A stretch of 52,630 nt of DNA from Pseudomonadota bacterium (GTDB lineage Bacteria > Myxococcota_A > UBA796 > SXON01), in NCBI GenBank assembly GCA_030684355.1, contig JAUXTN010000255.1, forward strand, positions 1-52,630, read 5' to 3'. Of this stretch, positions 42,522-52,630 are shown in pieces; position 1 is the first letter of the stretch; each line of letters starts with the position of its first letter. Under the pieces are notes generated by a model that saw only the letters and a list, made by a program, of their open reading frames with translations, did not search any database and was not told where the DNA came from. The translations under genes and the position numbers were made by a program.

Positions 42522-44000
42522 CTAGACCGTGCCCCACTTGCCGATCCCCACGCTCGGCACGGCCTTCATGATCGAGCTCTTCAGGATCTCGGAGAGCACG
42601 GTCACGCCGCCGAGCATCTCCATGAGCTCCTCGCGGCCCTCGGACTTCGACAGCTTGCGCCGGATGAGGTCCGGACGCAGGTAGAAGTTCATGTACGCCT
42701 TCGTGCGGTACTGGCGGAGGCGCTCGGCGGTGAAGGTCTCGGTCTCGAGCTGCGGGATGGGGCCGCCGCCGTTGATCGTGTAGCGGCGCCAGAAGTCGCC
42801 GTCGACGTAGCCGCGCTCCTGGGCGATCCGGTAGAGGTCGGTCGCGGGCAGGGCCGTCGCGACGGAGTAGCTCGCCCAGTCGAGCCCGATGCTCGACGAG
42901 AAGCGGATCATCTCCTCGACGTCCTCGGGGGTGGCGTCGTAGTAGCCGACCATGAAGTAGCCGCGGGTCTCGATGCCGACCTCACGCGCGATGCGGAACG
43001 CCCGCACGGTCTGCTCGCGGGTGATCTGCTTGTTCATGATCTTGAGGACGCGGTCGGTGCCGGCCTCGACGCCCATGTGGATGCTCTTCAAGCCCGCGCG
43101 CTTGAGCAGCGTGAGGGTCTCGCGGTCCACCGTGTCGACGCGGGCGCGGATGTTGAACTTCACCTTCAGGTTGCGCCGGAGGATCTCCTCGGAGAGCTTC
43201 CGCATGCGCTTCTTGCCGATGGTGAACGTCTCGTCGAACATGACGATCTCGCGCACCCCGTAGGTCTTCTCGAGGTGCTCCATCTCGTCGACCACGAGCA
43301 TCGGGTCGCGGAAGCGGAGCTTCTCGCTGTAGACCTGCGAGCAGTAGCCGCAGTGCCAGGGGCAGCCGCGCGTCGTCACCATGGTGGCGAACGGCTTGAG
43401 CAGCGTCAGGCAGTTGTAGCTGCTGACCGGGAGGAGGTCCCACGCGGGCATCGGGTAGCGGTCGATGTCCTTCGGGACGGGGCGGCTCGGGTTCTGGACG
43501 ATCTCGCCGTCCTTCGTGCGGACGACCGTGCCGGGGATCTTGTCGAGGTCGGACCCGCTCTCCACGTGATCGCAGATGTCGACCATGGTCTCTTCGCCGT
43601 CGCCGACGACGCCCATGTCGAAGCAGTCCCAGGTGAGGGACTCCTTGGGGTAGATCGACATGTGCGGCCCGCCCACCACGACGAGCGCGCGGGGGTATTC
43701 GGCCTTGACCATCTGCGCGATCTCGATGACCGCGGGCCAGCCGAGGGTCTTCGAGGTGAGGGCGACGATGTCGGGCGCGAAGTCGCGGACGCGGCCGCCG
43801 GCGTCCTTCGGGTAGAGGTTCTCGGCGTGCAGGTCGATGAGGCCGACCTGGTACCCGTGGTGGCGGCACCAGGCCGCGAGCTGGGCGAGCGCCAAGGAAG
43901 GGAAGATCCCGAGCTTCTCCGCGGCCTTCTTGCTCAGCGGCTGCTGATCCGCGGCCTCGTGGTACTTGATGAAGAGGATCTTCGTCTTCTTCTGGGACAC
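42522..44000 (-). CDS. B12-binding-domain radical SAM protein
   Basis: 492 aa from GTG 44000 (GAGGTG 4-9 nt upstream). N-terminal cobalamin-binding-like Rossmann domain (residues 5-150: SLALAQLAAWCRHHGYQVGLIDLH, VVVGGPHMSIYP, here key segments only). The radical SAM cluster C213xxxC217xxC220 is in TTRGCPWHCGYC. GVEAGTDRVLKIMNK and the following segments are typical of the BchE/anaerobic-cyclase-like branch. Class-B methyltransferases and ring-forming enzymes share this layout, so the reaction is not assignable. Single gene. Confidence 0.88.
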   Translation of the reverse strand: MSQKKTKILFIKYHEAADQQPLSKKAAEKLGIFPSLALAQLAAWCRHHGYQVGLIDLHAENLYPKDAGGRVRDFAPDIVALTSKTLGWPAVIEIAQMVKAEYPRALVVVGGPHMSIYPKESLTWDCFDMGVVGDGEETMVDICDHVESGSDLDKIPGTVVRTKDGEIVQNPSRPVPKDIDRYPMPAWDLLPVSSYNCLTLLKPFATMVTTRGCPWHCGYCSQVYSEKLRFRDPMLVVDEMEHLEKTYGVREIVMFDETFTIGKKRMRKLSEEILRRNLKVKFNIRARVDTVDRETLTLLKRAGLKSIHMGVEAGTDRVLKIMNKQITREQTVRAFRIAREVGIETRGYFMVGYYDATPEDVEEMIRFSSSIGLDWASYSVATALPATDLYRIAQERGYVDGDFWRRYTINGGGPIPQLETETFTAERLRQYRTKAYMNFYLRPDLIRRKLSKSEGREELMEMLGGVTVLSEILKSSIMKAVPSVGIGKWGTV

Positions 44001-44273
44001 GCACACCTCAGCTGGGGAAGGTCCGATCCTACCACCGTACTCCGAGCGGGGGAGCGCCAACCCGCCCGTGAACTGCGGTCCCGGCTACCGAGCGTGGGGT
44101 ACGGTGCTACACTACTGCCATGCGAACGTCGCGGGGTCGTCGGACCGGCGTGGCGCCCGCCCCGATGTCCGGCGCAGGTTTCCGCGGGCCACCCGCGCGC
44201 CTACCAGGAAAGCCATAGCTCGTCCCACCTCCTGCTCCACCGACACGGTCGAGCCCGAACGGAGTCCTCCGCG
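44001..44273. other. Intergenic region between divergent radical SAM and LTD lipoprotein genes
   Basis: No ORF of coding quality seen. TACACT (44108-44113, plus) and TAGGAT (minus, near 44028) could be -10 elements; no matching -35 at 16-18 bp was found for either. Confidence 0.35.
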
Positions 44274-44849
44274 ATGCCCCTCCTGCTCCCCCTCCTCCTG
44301 GCCTGCGCCGGCACCAACGACATCGCCGTGGGCGACGACACCTCGGGTGACACCGACACGAACACGTCCTCGTTGACCCGGCCCACCGTGGTGATCAACG
44401 AGTTCCTCGCAGTGAACGACACCACCGTCGCCGATAGCGCCGGCGAGTACGACGACTGGATCGAGCTCTACAACACCGGCACGGCGATCGTGCAGTTCGA
44501 AGGGTTGTACCTGTCCGATGACCCCGGCGTGCCCCTGAAGTGGGCGCTCCCGAGCGGCCAGGGCATCGACGCCGCCGGCTTCGCGCTCTTCTGGTGCGAC
44601 GACGACGACGGCGAGGGCGACTCCGGCGCGCCCAGCCAGGGCGACCGCCACACGAGCTTCAACCTCTCCAGCGGCGGCGAGACCCTCGTGCTGACCTACG
44701 CGGTCGGCGGCGAATCCGTCATGGTCGACGCCATCGAGTACGGGAGCCAGCAGCCCGACATCTCGGCGGCCCGCATTCCCGACGGCAACGAAGGCGCGGA
44801 CGCGATGCAGTACGGCACGCCCACGCCCGACGCGTCGAACGGAAGCTGA
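44274..44849 (+). CDS. Lamin-tail-domain (LTD) lipoprotein, second copy
   Basis: 191 aa; ATG 44274 with GGAG about 9 nt upstream. Signal MPLLLPLLLAC (C11) without basic residues, then DDTSGDTDTNTSS linker and one LTD domain (VVINEFLAVNDT, YDDWIELYNTGTAIVQFEGLYLSDDP). Same design as 7315-7851. 32 nt ahead of the solute-binding protein, with a 15-bp repeat shared between them, so it may be co-transcribed. Confidence 0.85.
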   Translation: MPLLLPLLLACAGTNDIAVGDDTSGDTDTNTSSLTRPTVVINEFLAVNDTTVADSAGEYDDWIELYNTGTAIVQFEGLYLSDDPGVPLKWALPSGQGIDAAGFALFWCDDDDGEGDSGAPSQGDRHTSFNLSSGGETLVLTYAVGGESVMVDAIEYGSQQPDISAARIPDGNEGADAMQYGTPTPDASNGS

Positions 44850-44881
44850 TCATCGGCGTTCGCCTCCGGTTCCCGTCCGCG

Positions 44882-46549
44882 ATGGGGCTCCTCTCCCTCG
44901 CGGCATGCACGCCCCCGGCCGGCGCCCCCGCGGTCGCGCCCGGCGGCGGTGACACGCTGATCATCGGCGTCCCCGCGGATGTGAAGGACTTCCTCCCGGT
45001 CCTCTACCAGTCCCCGGCGGACGGCGCGGTCGTCGAGGCGCTGCACACGCCGCTGCTGCAGACCGACTTCGACTGCGAGCTGCGCTTCAAGCCGGCCTGG
45101 GCGAAGACCTGGAGCTTCTCCGAGGACGGGCGGACCATCCGCATGGAGCTCGACGACGGGCTGACGTGGCAGGACGGCACGCCGGTCACCGCGGAGGATC
45201 TGCGGTTCACCTACAAGCTCGTGGCGGACCCCGACGTGAGGAGCCCGCACGTCGAGAACCTCGCGCGGGTGCAGCCCGGCGCGGCCCCGCGCATCGTGAG
45301 CCCCAACACCATCGAGTGGGAGTTCACCGAGGCCTACGACCGCACGCGCATGCTGGCGAACATCGGGAAGCTGCCCGCCACGCCCAAGCACCTCCTGGAC
45401 AATCGTTCGGTCGATCGCCGCTCGTTGCGGGACCACCCGCTCGACACGCAGACCCCGATGGGGAACGGGCCGTGGAAGGTCGCGGCGTGGGAGAAGGGCG
45501 CCCGCCTCGTGCTGGAGCCCAACGAGCGCTTCACGGGGGCGCCGGAGCTACGGCCCCACCTCGACCGGGTGATCCTCCAGGTGCTCCCCGACTACGCGGC
45601 GCGGCTCGACGCCCTCCGCGCGGGGACGATCGACCTGATGGCGGACGTGCTCGTCGCCGACGCCGACACCCTGGCCGCGAACCCGGAGATCGCGATCCGG
45701 CGCCGCGGGTGGCGCACCATGGACTACGTGGCCTGGAACGAGGTGGATCGCGCGGGCGCACCCCACCCGCTCTTCGCCGACCGCGAGATCCGGCGCGCGC
45801 TCGCGATGGGGATCGACACCGACGCCCTCATCCGCGACCTGCTCACCTCCGCCACGAGCGGCGAGGTGTACGGGCGCCCCGCGGTCGGCACCGTCACCCC
45901 CGCCCTCTGCGGCGTCCACAACGACGCCATCAAGCGCATCCCCTACGGCCCCGACGACGCCCGCGCGCGCCTCGGGGAGCTCGGCTGGGCCGACACGAAC
46001 GCCGACGGGTGGCTCGACAAGGGGGGCCAGCCCTTCCGCTTCACGCTCCTGTACAACGACGACAACCCGCGCCGCACGGGGGCCGCCGAGCGCGTGGCCG
46101 CGAACCTCCGCGCCATCGGCGTGGACGTGCAGCTCCAGCCGCTGGACGGCGCCATCTTCTTCGCGCGCCTGAAGAGCGGCGACTACGACGCCGCCTTGTC
46201 GGGTTGGTCGGCGTCGCTCTACGTCGACCCCTCTGTCATCTGGGGCGCGGAGAGCGAGTACAACTTCACCCACTATCGAAACCCCGAGGTTACACGCCTG
46301 CTCCGCGAGGGGCTCGCCGAGCCCGACGGCGCCCGCTCGGCGCTGATCTGGCGGGACCTGCAGGCCATCCTCTACGAGGACCAACCCTACGCGTTTCTGT
46401 ATTGGACGGACGAGATCGTGGCGGTGCACGAACGCTTCTCGGATGCGAAGATCGACGTGCTCTCCGCGTGGCGCGACCTCGCCTCCTGGCACGTCGAGCC
46501 CGGCGCCGTGAAGTACAAGGAGGCCCCTTCGCCCCCGAACGATCCGTAG
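44882..46549 (+). CDS. Family 5 extracellular solute-binding lipoprotein (oligopeptide type)
   Basis: 555 aa from ATG 44882. Lipoprotein signal MGLLSLAAC (C9). SBP_bac_5 features: DTLIIGVPADVKDF, WSFSEDGRTIRMELDDGLTWQDGTPVTAEDLRFTYK split around the usual TF.LR..V.W.DG.PVTA.DV.F, later FADREIRRALAMGID and AKNWAA-like SGWSASLYVDPSVIW. These proteins feed ABC importers of peptides, nickel or sugars, but no permease or ATPase genes are adjacent. Ends 142 nt before the acyl-CoA ligase. Confidence 0.88.
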   Translation: MGLLSLAACTPPAGAPAVAPGGGDTLIIGVPADVKDFLPVLYQSPADGAVVEALHTPLLQTDFDCELRFKPAWAKTWSFSEDGRTIRMELDDGLTWQDGTPVTAEDLRFTYKLVADPDVRSPHVENLARVQPGAAPRIVSPNTIEWEFTEAYDRTRMLANIGKLPATPKHLLDNRSVDRRSLRDHPLDTQTPMGNGPWKVAAWEKGARLVLEPNERFTGAPELRPHLDRVILQVLPDYAARLDALRAGTIDLMADVLVADADTLAANPEIAIRRRGWRTMDYVAWNEVDRAGAPHPLFADREIRRALAMGIDTDALIRDLLTSATSGEVYGRPAVGTVTPALCGVHNDAIKRIPYGPDDARARLGELGWADTNADGWLDKGGQPFRFTLLYNDDNPRRTGAAERVAANLRAIGVDVQLQPLDGAIFFARLKSGDYDAALSGWSASLYVDPSVIWGAESEYNFTHYRNPEVTRLLREGLAEPDGARSALIWRDLQAILYEDQPYAFLYWTDEIVAVHERFSDAKIDVLSAWRDLASWHVEPGAVKYKEAPSPPNDP

Positions 46550-46665
46550 GCGCCTCCGAGCGAGCCGTAGAACCACCCGGCCGCCTCCGTCATTTGTCCG
46601 CCTCTGCTTTCACCCCGACAGACCGAGCTATTCCCGAAACCCTTACACCCGGCGCCCCGTAGACG

Positions 46666-46671
46666 TTAAAC
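46666..46671 (+). promoter_or_regulatory. TTAAAC element before the acyl-CoA ligase gene
   Basis: TTAAAC would be a -10 with a transcript start near 46678, leaving a short leader that contains GGAGG (46682-46686). TTACAC at 46643-46648 is a possible -35 at 17 bp. Confidence 0.35.
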
Positions 46672-46691
46672 GACGGCGTTTGGAGGTGCCC

Positions 46692-48515
<1,824 letters not shown>

Positions 48516-48574
48516 CGATCGCGGCCCGCGGGGCTTTGCGGGCGGGGGCCCCGTGAGCGGCGAACGCGCACGGG

Positions 48575-48580
48575 TTACCA
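48575..48580 (+). promoter_or_regulatory. TTACCA element before the HMG-CoA reductase gene
   Basis: TTACCA begins 13 nt before ATG 48588, no Shine-Dalgarno. TACCAGCC is identical to the stretch before the FHA gene (minus strand, 33036 downward). Confidence 0.4.
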
Positions 48581-48587
48581 GCCGCCG

Positions 48588-49865
48588 ATGTCGTCTCGCA
48601 TCCCCGGCTTCTACCGCCTGACCCCCGAGGCCCGCCTCGCGGCGATCGTGGCAAAAGTGGGTCTCTCGCCGGCCGAACAGACCGCTTTTGCCGACGGCGG
48701 CCTGACGCTCACCCGCGCCGACGCGATGATCGAGAACGTGGTCGGGCTCCTCGCGCTGCCGTGCGGGATCGCGGTCAACCTCCTGGTCAACGGGAAGGAC
48801 CGCCTCGTCCCGATGGCCGTCGAGGAGCCGAGCGTCGTCGCCGCGGTCTCCAACATGGCGCGCGTGGCGCGGCCGAGCGGCGGGATCTTCGCCGACGCCG
48901 ACAAGAGCGAGATGATCGGGCAGGTCCAGGTGGTGGACCCCGCGCCCGGCGCCGCCACGCGCCTGCGCGCCGCGATCCCGCGCCTGATCGAGCGCTGCCG
49001 CGGCGTGCACGTCCAGCTCGAGGAGCTCGGCGGCGGCATCCGCGGCATGGAGGTGCGCGAGGTCCGCTACGACGAGCCCGGCGAGGCCCCCGAGGACATG
49101 GTGGTCCTCCACTTCTGGCTCGACTGTGTCGACGCCATGGGCGCCAACATGGTCAACACGCTGGCGGAGCGGCTCGCCCCGGACGTGGCGGCGATCTGCG
49201 GCGGCACCGTCGGCCTGCGCATCCTGTCGAACCTCGCGGAGCGCCGCCTCGCGCGGGCGTCGGTGCGCCTCCGCCCCGAGCACCTCGACCCCAAGGACGG
49301 CGAGGAGATGGCCCGTGGCATCGCGGCCGCGTACCGCTTCGCCTACGCCGACCCCTACCGCGCCGCGACCCACAACAAGGGCATCATGAACGGCATCGAC
49401 GCCGTGGCCATCGCGACCGGCAACGACTGGCGCGCGATCGAGGCCGGCGCCCACGCCTGGGCCGCGCGCGGCGGGCGCTACGCCCCCCTCTCCTCCTGGA
49501 AGATCGACGCGGAGGGCACGCTCGTCGGGCAGCTCACCCTCCCGCTGCAGGTCGGCACGGTCGGCGGCCCGATCCGGGTCCACCCCACGGTGCAGGCGAA
49601 CCTGAAGGTCGCGGGCGTGACCGGCGCGGCGGACCTCGCCTGCCTCATGGCCGCCGTGGGCCTCGTCCAGAACCTCGGGGCGCTCCGCGCGCTCGCCACC
49701 GAGGGCATCCAGGAGGGGCACATGCGGATGCACGCCCGCACCGTGGCGATCGGCGCCGGCGCCGAGCCGACCGAGGTGGCGGGCGTGGTGCAGGCGCTGG
49801 TCGCCGCCCACGAGTTCACCTCCGAGCGCGCCCGCGTCGAGCTCGCGCGGCTCCGGGCGTCGTAG
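48588..49865 (+). CDS. mvaA: Hydroxymethylglutaryl-CoA reductase, class II (degradative type)
   Basis: 425 aa. SRIPGFYRLTPEARL start, AMIENVVGLLALP, VPMAVEEPSVVAA (catalytic Glu), DAMGANMVNTLAE (dinucleotide site), THNKGIMNGIDAVAIATGNDWRA (Lys and Asp of the site) and GHMRMHAR (general-acid His). This is the class II bacterial form of about 430 residues, which can run towards mevalonate. Followed after 5 nt by mevalonate kinase, so here it probably makes mevalonate for isoprenoids. Confidence 0.94.
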   Translation: MSSRIPGFYRLTPEARLAAIVAKVGLSPAEQTAFADGGLTLTRADAMIENVVGLLALPCGIAVNLLVNGKDRLVPMAVEEPSVVAAVSNMARVARPSGGIFADADKSEMIGQVQVVDPAPGAATRLRAAIPRLIERCRGVHVQLEELGGGIRGMEVREVRYDEPGEAPEDMVVLHFWLDCVDAMGANMVNTLAERLAPDVAAICGGTVGLRILSNLAERRLARASVRLRPEHLDPKDGEEMARGIAAAYRFAYADPYRAATHNKGIMNGIDAVAIATGNDWRAIEAGAHAWAARGGRYAPLSSWKIDAEGTLVGQLTLPLQVGTVGGPIRVHPTVQANLKVAGVTGAADLACLMAAVGLVQNLGALRALATEGIQEGHMRMHARTVAIGAGAEPTEVAGVVQALVAAHEFTSERARVELARLRAS

Positions 49866-49870
49866 CCGCC

Positions 49871-50752
49871 GTGCTGTCTCCCTCCGCCGGCGAGCCGGGC
49901 CCGTGGGTGGGGGTCGCCCCCGGGAAGCTCATCCTCTCCGGCGAGCACGCCGTCGTGTACGGCTACCGCGCGGTCGCCGCGGCGGTGTCGCTCCGCACCA
50001 CCGTCACCCTCCGCGCCCGGCCGGGCCCGTCGGGCATCGACGCCAGCGCCATCCGGGACGACCGCGTGTGGCCTGCCCTCGCGACGATCCTCCCGCCGGA
50101 GGGCCTGGGCGTCACGATCGTGTCCGACCTCCCCGTCGGCTGCGGCATGGGGTCGAGCGCGGCGCTCGCCATCGCGACCCTCCGCGCGTTGGCCGCCCGC
50201 GAAGGCCGCACCGTAGGCTTTGACGAGTGCTTCGAGCGCGGCTTCCTGCCCGAGCGCGTGCTCCACGGGAACCCCTCCGGGGTGGACCACGCCGTGAGCG
50301 CGCTCGATTGCGTCGTGCTCTACCGCCGCGAGGGCCCCGAGATCGTCCCCATCGAGCTCCCCGTGCCGCTGCGCCTCGTGGTGGCCGACACCGGCACCCC
50401 CGGAGACACCGCCGCGATGGTCGCCGGCGTGCGCGAGCGCGCTCCCCACGCCGAGCTGCGCCGCATCGGGGCCGTCGCGGAGATGGTGTCCGCGCGGCTC
50501 CAGCGCGGCGAGGATCCCGGGGCCCTGTTCACCGAGAACCACCTGCTCCTGCGCCGCATCGGCGTGTCGACGCCGCGGCTCGACCACGCGTGCGCCGTGA
50601 TGCTCGAGGCGGGCGCCACCGGGGCCAAGCTCGCGGGCGCGGGCGGCGGCGGGGTGGCGTTCGGCGTGGTGACCGCCACGACGGAGGCCGCGGTGCTCGC
50701 GGCGGTGACGGCGGCGGGGTTTCGGGGGTTCGGGGTGACGGTCGGGGGGTGA
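49871..50752 (+). CDS. mvk: Mevalonate kinase
   Basis: 293 aa from GTG 49871. GHMP kinase motifs in order: APGKLILSGEHAVVYG (about residues 18-33), DLPVGCGMGSSAALAIA and KLAGAGGGGVAFGV. HGNPSGVDHAVSA is typical of mevalonate kinase. 5 nt after mvaA. The 3' end runs into a short GC-rich tandem repeat, and the stop codon lies in one unit. Confidence 0.9.
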   Translation: MLSPSAGEPGPWVGVAPGKLILSGEHAVVYGYRAVAAAVSLRTTVTLRARPGPSGIDASAIRDDRVWPALATILPPEGLGVTIVSDLPVGCGMGSSAALAIATLRALAAREGRTVGFDECFERGFLPERVLHGNPSGVDHAVSALDCVVLYRREGPEIVPIELPVPLRLVVADTGTPGDTAAMVAGVRERAPHAELRRIGAVAEMVSARLQRGEDPGALFTENHLLLRRIGVSTPRLDHACAVMLEAGATGAKLAGAGGGGVAFGVVTATTEAAVLAAVTAAGFRGFGVTVGG

Positions 50753-50830
50753 CGGTGGCGGGGGTGACAGTCGGGGGGGGAGGGCGCATCGCCACGCGAT
50801 CCCGGGGGCGTTGCGGGGGGCGGCCCCCGC
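50728..50830. repeat. G-rich tandem units followed by REP-like element, copy 3
   Basis: 50728-50780 holds three imperfect units of about 16 bp around GGGGTGACGGT, spanning the mvk stop. At 50801-50830 follows GGGGGCGTTGCGGGG with a hairpin GCGGGGG-GCGG-CCCCCGC. Copies 1 and 2 are at 8971 and 42455. The remaining 50 bp before the next gene show no feature. Confidence 0.6.
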
Positions 50831-50880
50831 ACGAGGCTCCGCGTGCGAAGCGCGCGGGGCCGCCCTGGGATCCGAGCCCG

Positions 50881-51489
50881 CTACGGCACCCCGAGCGCCG
50901 TCTTCAGCCCGCGCAGCTCCACCACGCCGGTCGCGACGTTGATCCCGTATTCCATCGTGTGGTGCTCGCTCTCCACCGCGCGCACGATCCAATTCGTGTC
51001 GACCACGTTGGTGTAGAGCATCCGCCGCACCAGCGTGGCACCGTCGCGCGCCTCCAACTGCCACGACCACCGCGAGCCGCCGAGCGCGCCCGATACCCAC
51101 TCGGCTTGGATCGTGTGGGTGGTGGGGTCGAGCGTGAGCTTCTGGCGGAAGTTCACGTTGGGGCCGACCACGGCGATGGAGAAGTCGGCCACCACGACGT
51201 TTCCGGCGGTCGAGACCACCGTGGAGTCCGCCACTTGCGGCATCCAGGTCTCGTAGGCGGCGAGGTTGGTGAGCTTTGCCCACACCACGTCGATGGGCGC
51301 GCGCACGAGCCCCATGGCGGTGACCTGGCGGAGCCGGCCGTCCGGCTTGGTCTCCAGGAGGGTCAGCTCGCCGCGCGCGAGCAGATCGTCGAGCGTCTCG
51401 GCGGCGACCGGGCGGCTCGCGAGCAGGAGGGCGGCGACGAGCGGGATCCGGCGGGTGCCGCGGGAGTACCCGTTCGAGGAGAGGCGCAT
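50881..51489 (-). CDS. Exported START/SRPBCC-like protein
   Basis: 202 aa; ATG 51489 with GGAG 8 nt upstream. Signal peptide (RGTRRIPLVAALLLASRPVAA, cut after VAA). SRPBCC ligand-binding fold: APIDVVWAKLTNLAAYETWMPQV, FRQKLTLDPTTHTI, WSWQLEARDGATLVRRMLYTN. Such proteins bind lipids or hydrophobic ligands; a role in carrying isoprenoids made by the neighbours is tempting but unproven. It lies antisense inside the mevalonate locus. Confidence 0.8.
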   Translation of the reverse strand: MRLSSNGYSRGTRRIPLVAALLLASRPVAAETLDDLLARGELTLLETKPDGRLRQVTAMGLVRAPIDVVWAKLTNLAAYETWMPQVADSTVVSTAGNVVVADFSIAVVGPNVNFRQKLTLDPTTHTIQAEWVSGALGGSRWSWQLEARDGATLVRRMLYTNVVDTNWIVRAVESEHHTMEYGINVATGVVELRGLKTALGVP

Positions 51490-51625
51490 CGGGAGGCTCC
51501 GGGGGCGACGTAGCCTGGATCCCGGGCGGGGCACCACAAAGCCGACGGTGGAGCGGGCTACAACCACCGCGGCGGCGCCACGACGAGCGAGCCCGTCCCG
51601 AGGGCGGCCGCGATAGGAGCCGCGC

Positions 51626-52582
51626 GTGACCATCGCCACCGCCATCGCCCACCCGAACATCGCGCTCTGCAAGTACTGGGGCAAGCGCGATCGCGCCTTG
51701 AACCTGCCGGCGACGCCGAGCCTGTCGCTCACGCTCGCGCCCTACGCGACCCGCACGACGGTGAACTGGGGCGCCGAGGCCGACGAAGCCTGGCTCAACG
51801 GGAAGCTGCTCGACGGGAAGGAGGCGCGCCGCGTCTTCATGAACCTCGACCTGCTCGACCCGTGGCGCCCGCGCTGCGTCGTGACCAGCGAGAACAATTT
51901 TCCCACGGCGGCGGGGCTGGCGTCGTCCTCGTCGGGCTTCGCCGCGCTCGTGCTCGCGGCCAGCGCCGCGTCGGGCCGGCAGCGCTCGATCGAGGAGCTC
52001 GCGGTGTTCGCGCGCCGCGGCTCCGGGAGCGCCACGCGCAGCCTCTACGGCGGCTGGGTGGAGTGGCCGATGGGCACCCGCGCGGACGGCACCGACAGCC
52101 ACGGCATCCCGCTCGCGCCGCAGGACCATTGGGACGTGCGGATGCTCGTCGCGGTGCTCGTGTCGGGGCCGAAGGGCACGTCGTCGACGGACGGGATGGT
52201 GCACACCCAGCAGACCTCGCCGTACTTCCCGGTGTGGACCGAGTGCGCGCCGCGCGACGTGGTGGAGGCCCGCGCGGCCGTGAAGAGCCGCGACCTGGAG
52301 GCGCTCGGCGCCATCGTCGAGCGCTCCGCGATGAGGATGCACGCGAGCATGATGGCCGCGGATCCGCCGCTCTGCTACTGGCGGTCGGGCACCCTCGCGG
52401 CGATCGAGGCGGTGAAGTCGCTGCGCGCGTCCGGCGTGGGCGCGTGGTACACGATGGACGCCGGGCCCAACGTGAAGGTGCTGACCGCGGCCGCGGACGC
52501 CGAGAAGGTGCGCGCCGCGCTCGCCGCGGTGGCCGATCGGGTGGAGCTGCTCGCGCCGGGCGGGCCGGCACGGGTGGAATGA
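51626..52582 (+). CDS. mvaD: Diphosphomevalonate decarboxylase
   Basis: 318 aa from GTG 51626, AGGAG 6 nt upstream. GHMP family: ANIALCKYWGKRD-type start (PNIALCKYWGKRD), NFPTAAGLASSSSGFAAL and RRGSGSATRSLYGGWVEW, with the catalytic Asp/Ser set. Makes isopentenyl diphosphate. Phosphomevalonate kinase and isopentenyl-diphosphate isomerase are not in the window and may follow to the right. Confidence 0.93.
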   Translation: MTIATAIAHPNIALCKYWGKRDRALNLPATPSLSLTLAPYATRTTVNWGAEADEAWLNGKLLDGKEARRVFMNLDLLDPWRPRCVVTSENNFPTAAGLASSSSGFAALVLAASAASGRQRSIEELAVFARRGSGSATRSLYGGWVEWPMGTRADGTDSHGIPLAPQDHWDVRMLVAVLVSGPKGTSSTDGMVHTQQTSPYFPVWTECAPRDVVEARAAVKSRDLEALGAIVERSAMRMHASMMAADPPLCYWRSGTLAAIEAVKSLRASGVGAWYTMDAGPNVKVLTAAADAEKVRAALAAVADRVELLAPGGPARVE

Positions 52583-52599
52583 GGGGGATCCGGGCGCGC

Positions 52600-52620
52600 C
52601 CCCGCCCGCGGCGGGCGGGG
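52600..52620. terminator. GC hairpin after mvaD
   Basis: Arms CCCCGCCCGC and GCGGGCGGGG with a one-base (or three-base) loop, 17 nt after the mvaD stop. No T-run. Possible terminator. Confidence 0.35.
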
Positions 52621-52630
52621 CCGGTGCCCT

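Noticed and set aside
51611..51626. GATAGGAG before mvaD as another leaderless -10
   Set aside because: AGGAG at 6 nt from GTG is a normal Shine-Dalgarno, so the match is better explained by translation initiation.

Overview
This window is very GC-rich, densely packed chromosomal DNA of bacterial type. By inference it comes from a Myxococcota-like (deltaproteobacterial) organism. The reasons are a MYXO-CTERM-like tail (GCGC, hydrophobic stretch, RRR) on the secreted hydrolase at 21847-22812, many lipoproteins with Asp/Thr/Gly-rich linkers, a class II HMG-CoA reductase mevalonate locus, a class II photolyase and a group II truncated haemoglobin. I saw no rRNA, tRNA, CRISPR array, insertion sequence or phage module.

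Left part (1-11445): a truncated winged-helix/STAND-ATPase regulator on the minus strand diverges from an arginine cluster: argG, an unassigned P-loop NTPase, argC, argD, argF', (a lamin-tail lipoprotein on the minus strand), argB, argE, argH. The carbamoyltransferase belongs to the N-acetyl/N-succinylornithine type, so arginine is probably made through acylated citrulline, with the ArgE-like M20 enzyme deacylating citrulline rather than ornithine.

Middle part (11454-38366): formate-tetrahydrofolate ligase, a peptidylglycine-monooxygenase-like copper lipoprotein with both copper sites, a class II CPD photolyase, a lipoprotein fused to a di-iron ferritin-like domain, a carbonic anhydrase/phosphoesterase pair, a DsbA-like protein, a threonine dehydrogenase, an N-formylglutamate-amidohydrolase-like protein, and an operon-like series (fatty acyl-AMP ligase, monohaem lipoprotein, lipoprotein, haem DUF1549-like lipoprotein, Tat-exported DUF1501 protein). 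Then come beta-propeller lipoproteins, an FHA membrane protein, a Phd/PIN toxin-antitoxin locus with a readable promoter/operator, an M14 peptidase and a membrane-anchored lipase-like protein.

Right part (38479-52630): truncated haemoglobin with an AlkD-like repair protein, a phosphoesterase ending in 11-residue repeats, a chromate transporter, a B12-binding radical SAM protein, a lamin-tail lipoprotein, an oligopeptide-type solute-binding protein, a long-chain acyl-CoA ligase, and a mevalonate locus (HMG-CoA reductase, mevalonate kinase, diphosphomevalonate decarboxylase) interrupted by an exported START-like protein.

Structure not explained by the genes: (i) a recurring (T/A)TA(G/C/T)C-type hexamer 12-14 nt before many start codons that lack a Shine-Dalgarno, which looks like a leaderless-promoter signature; (ii) three dispersed REP-like palindromic elements with a GCGTTGCGGGG core; (iii) a 27-bp repeat 17 kb apart; (iv) 33-bp tandem repeats encoding an amphipathic hendecad tail; (v) a local cluster of an AT-rich octamer in the DUF1501/DUF1549 genes.
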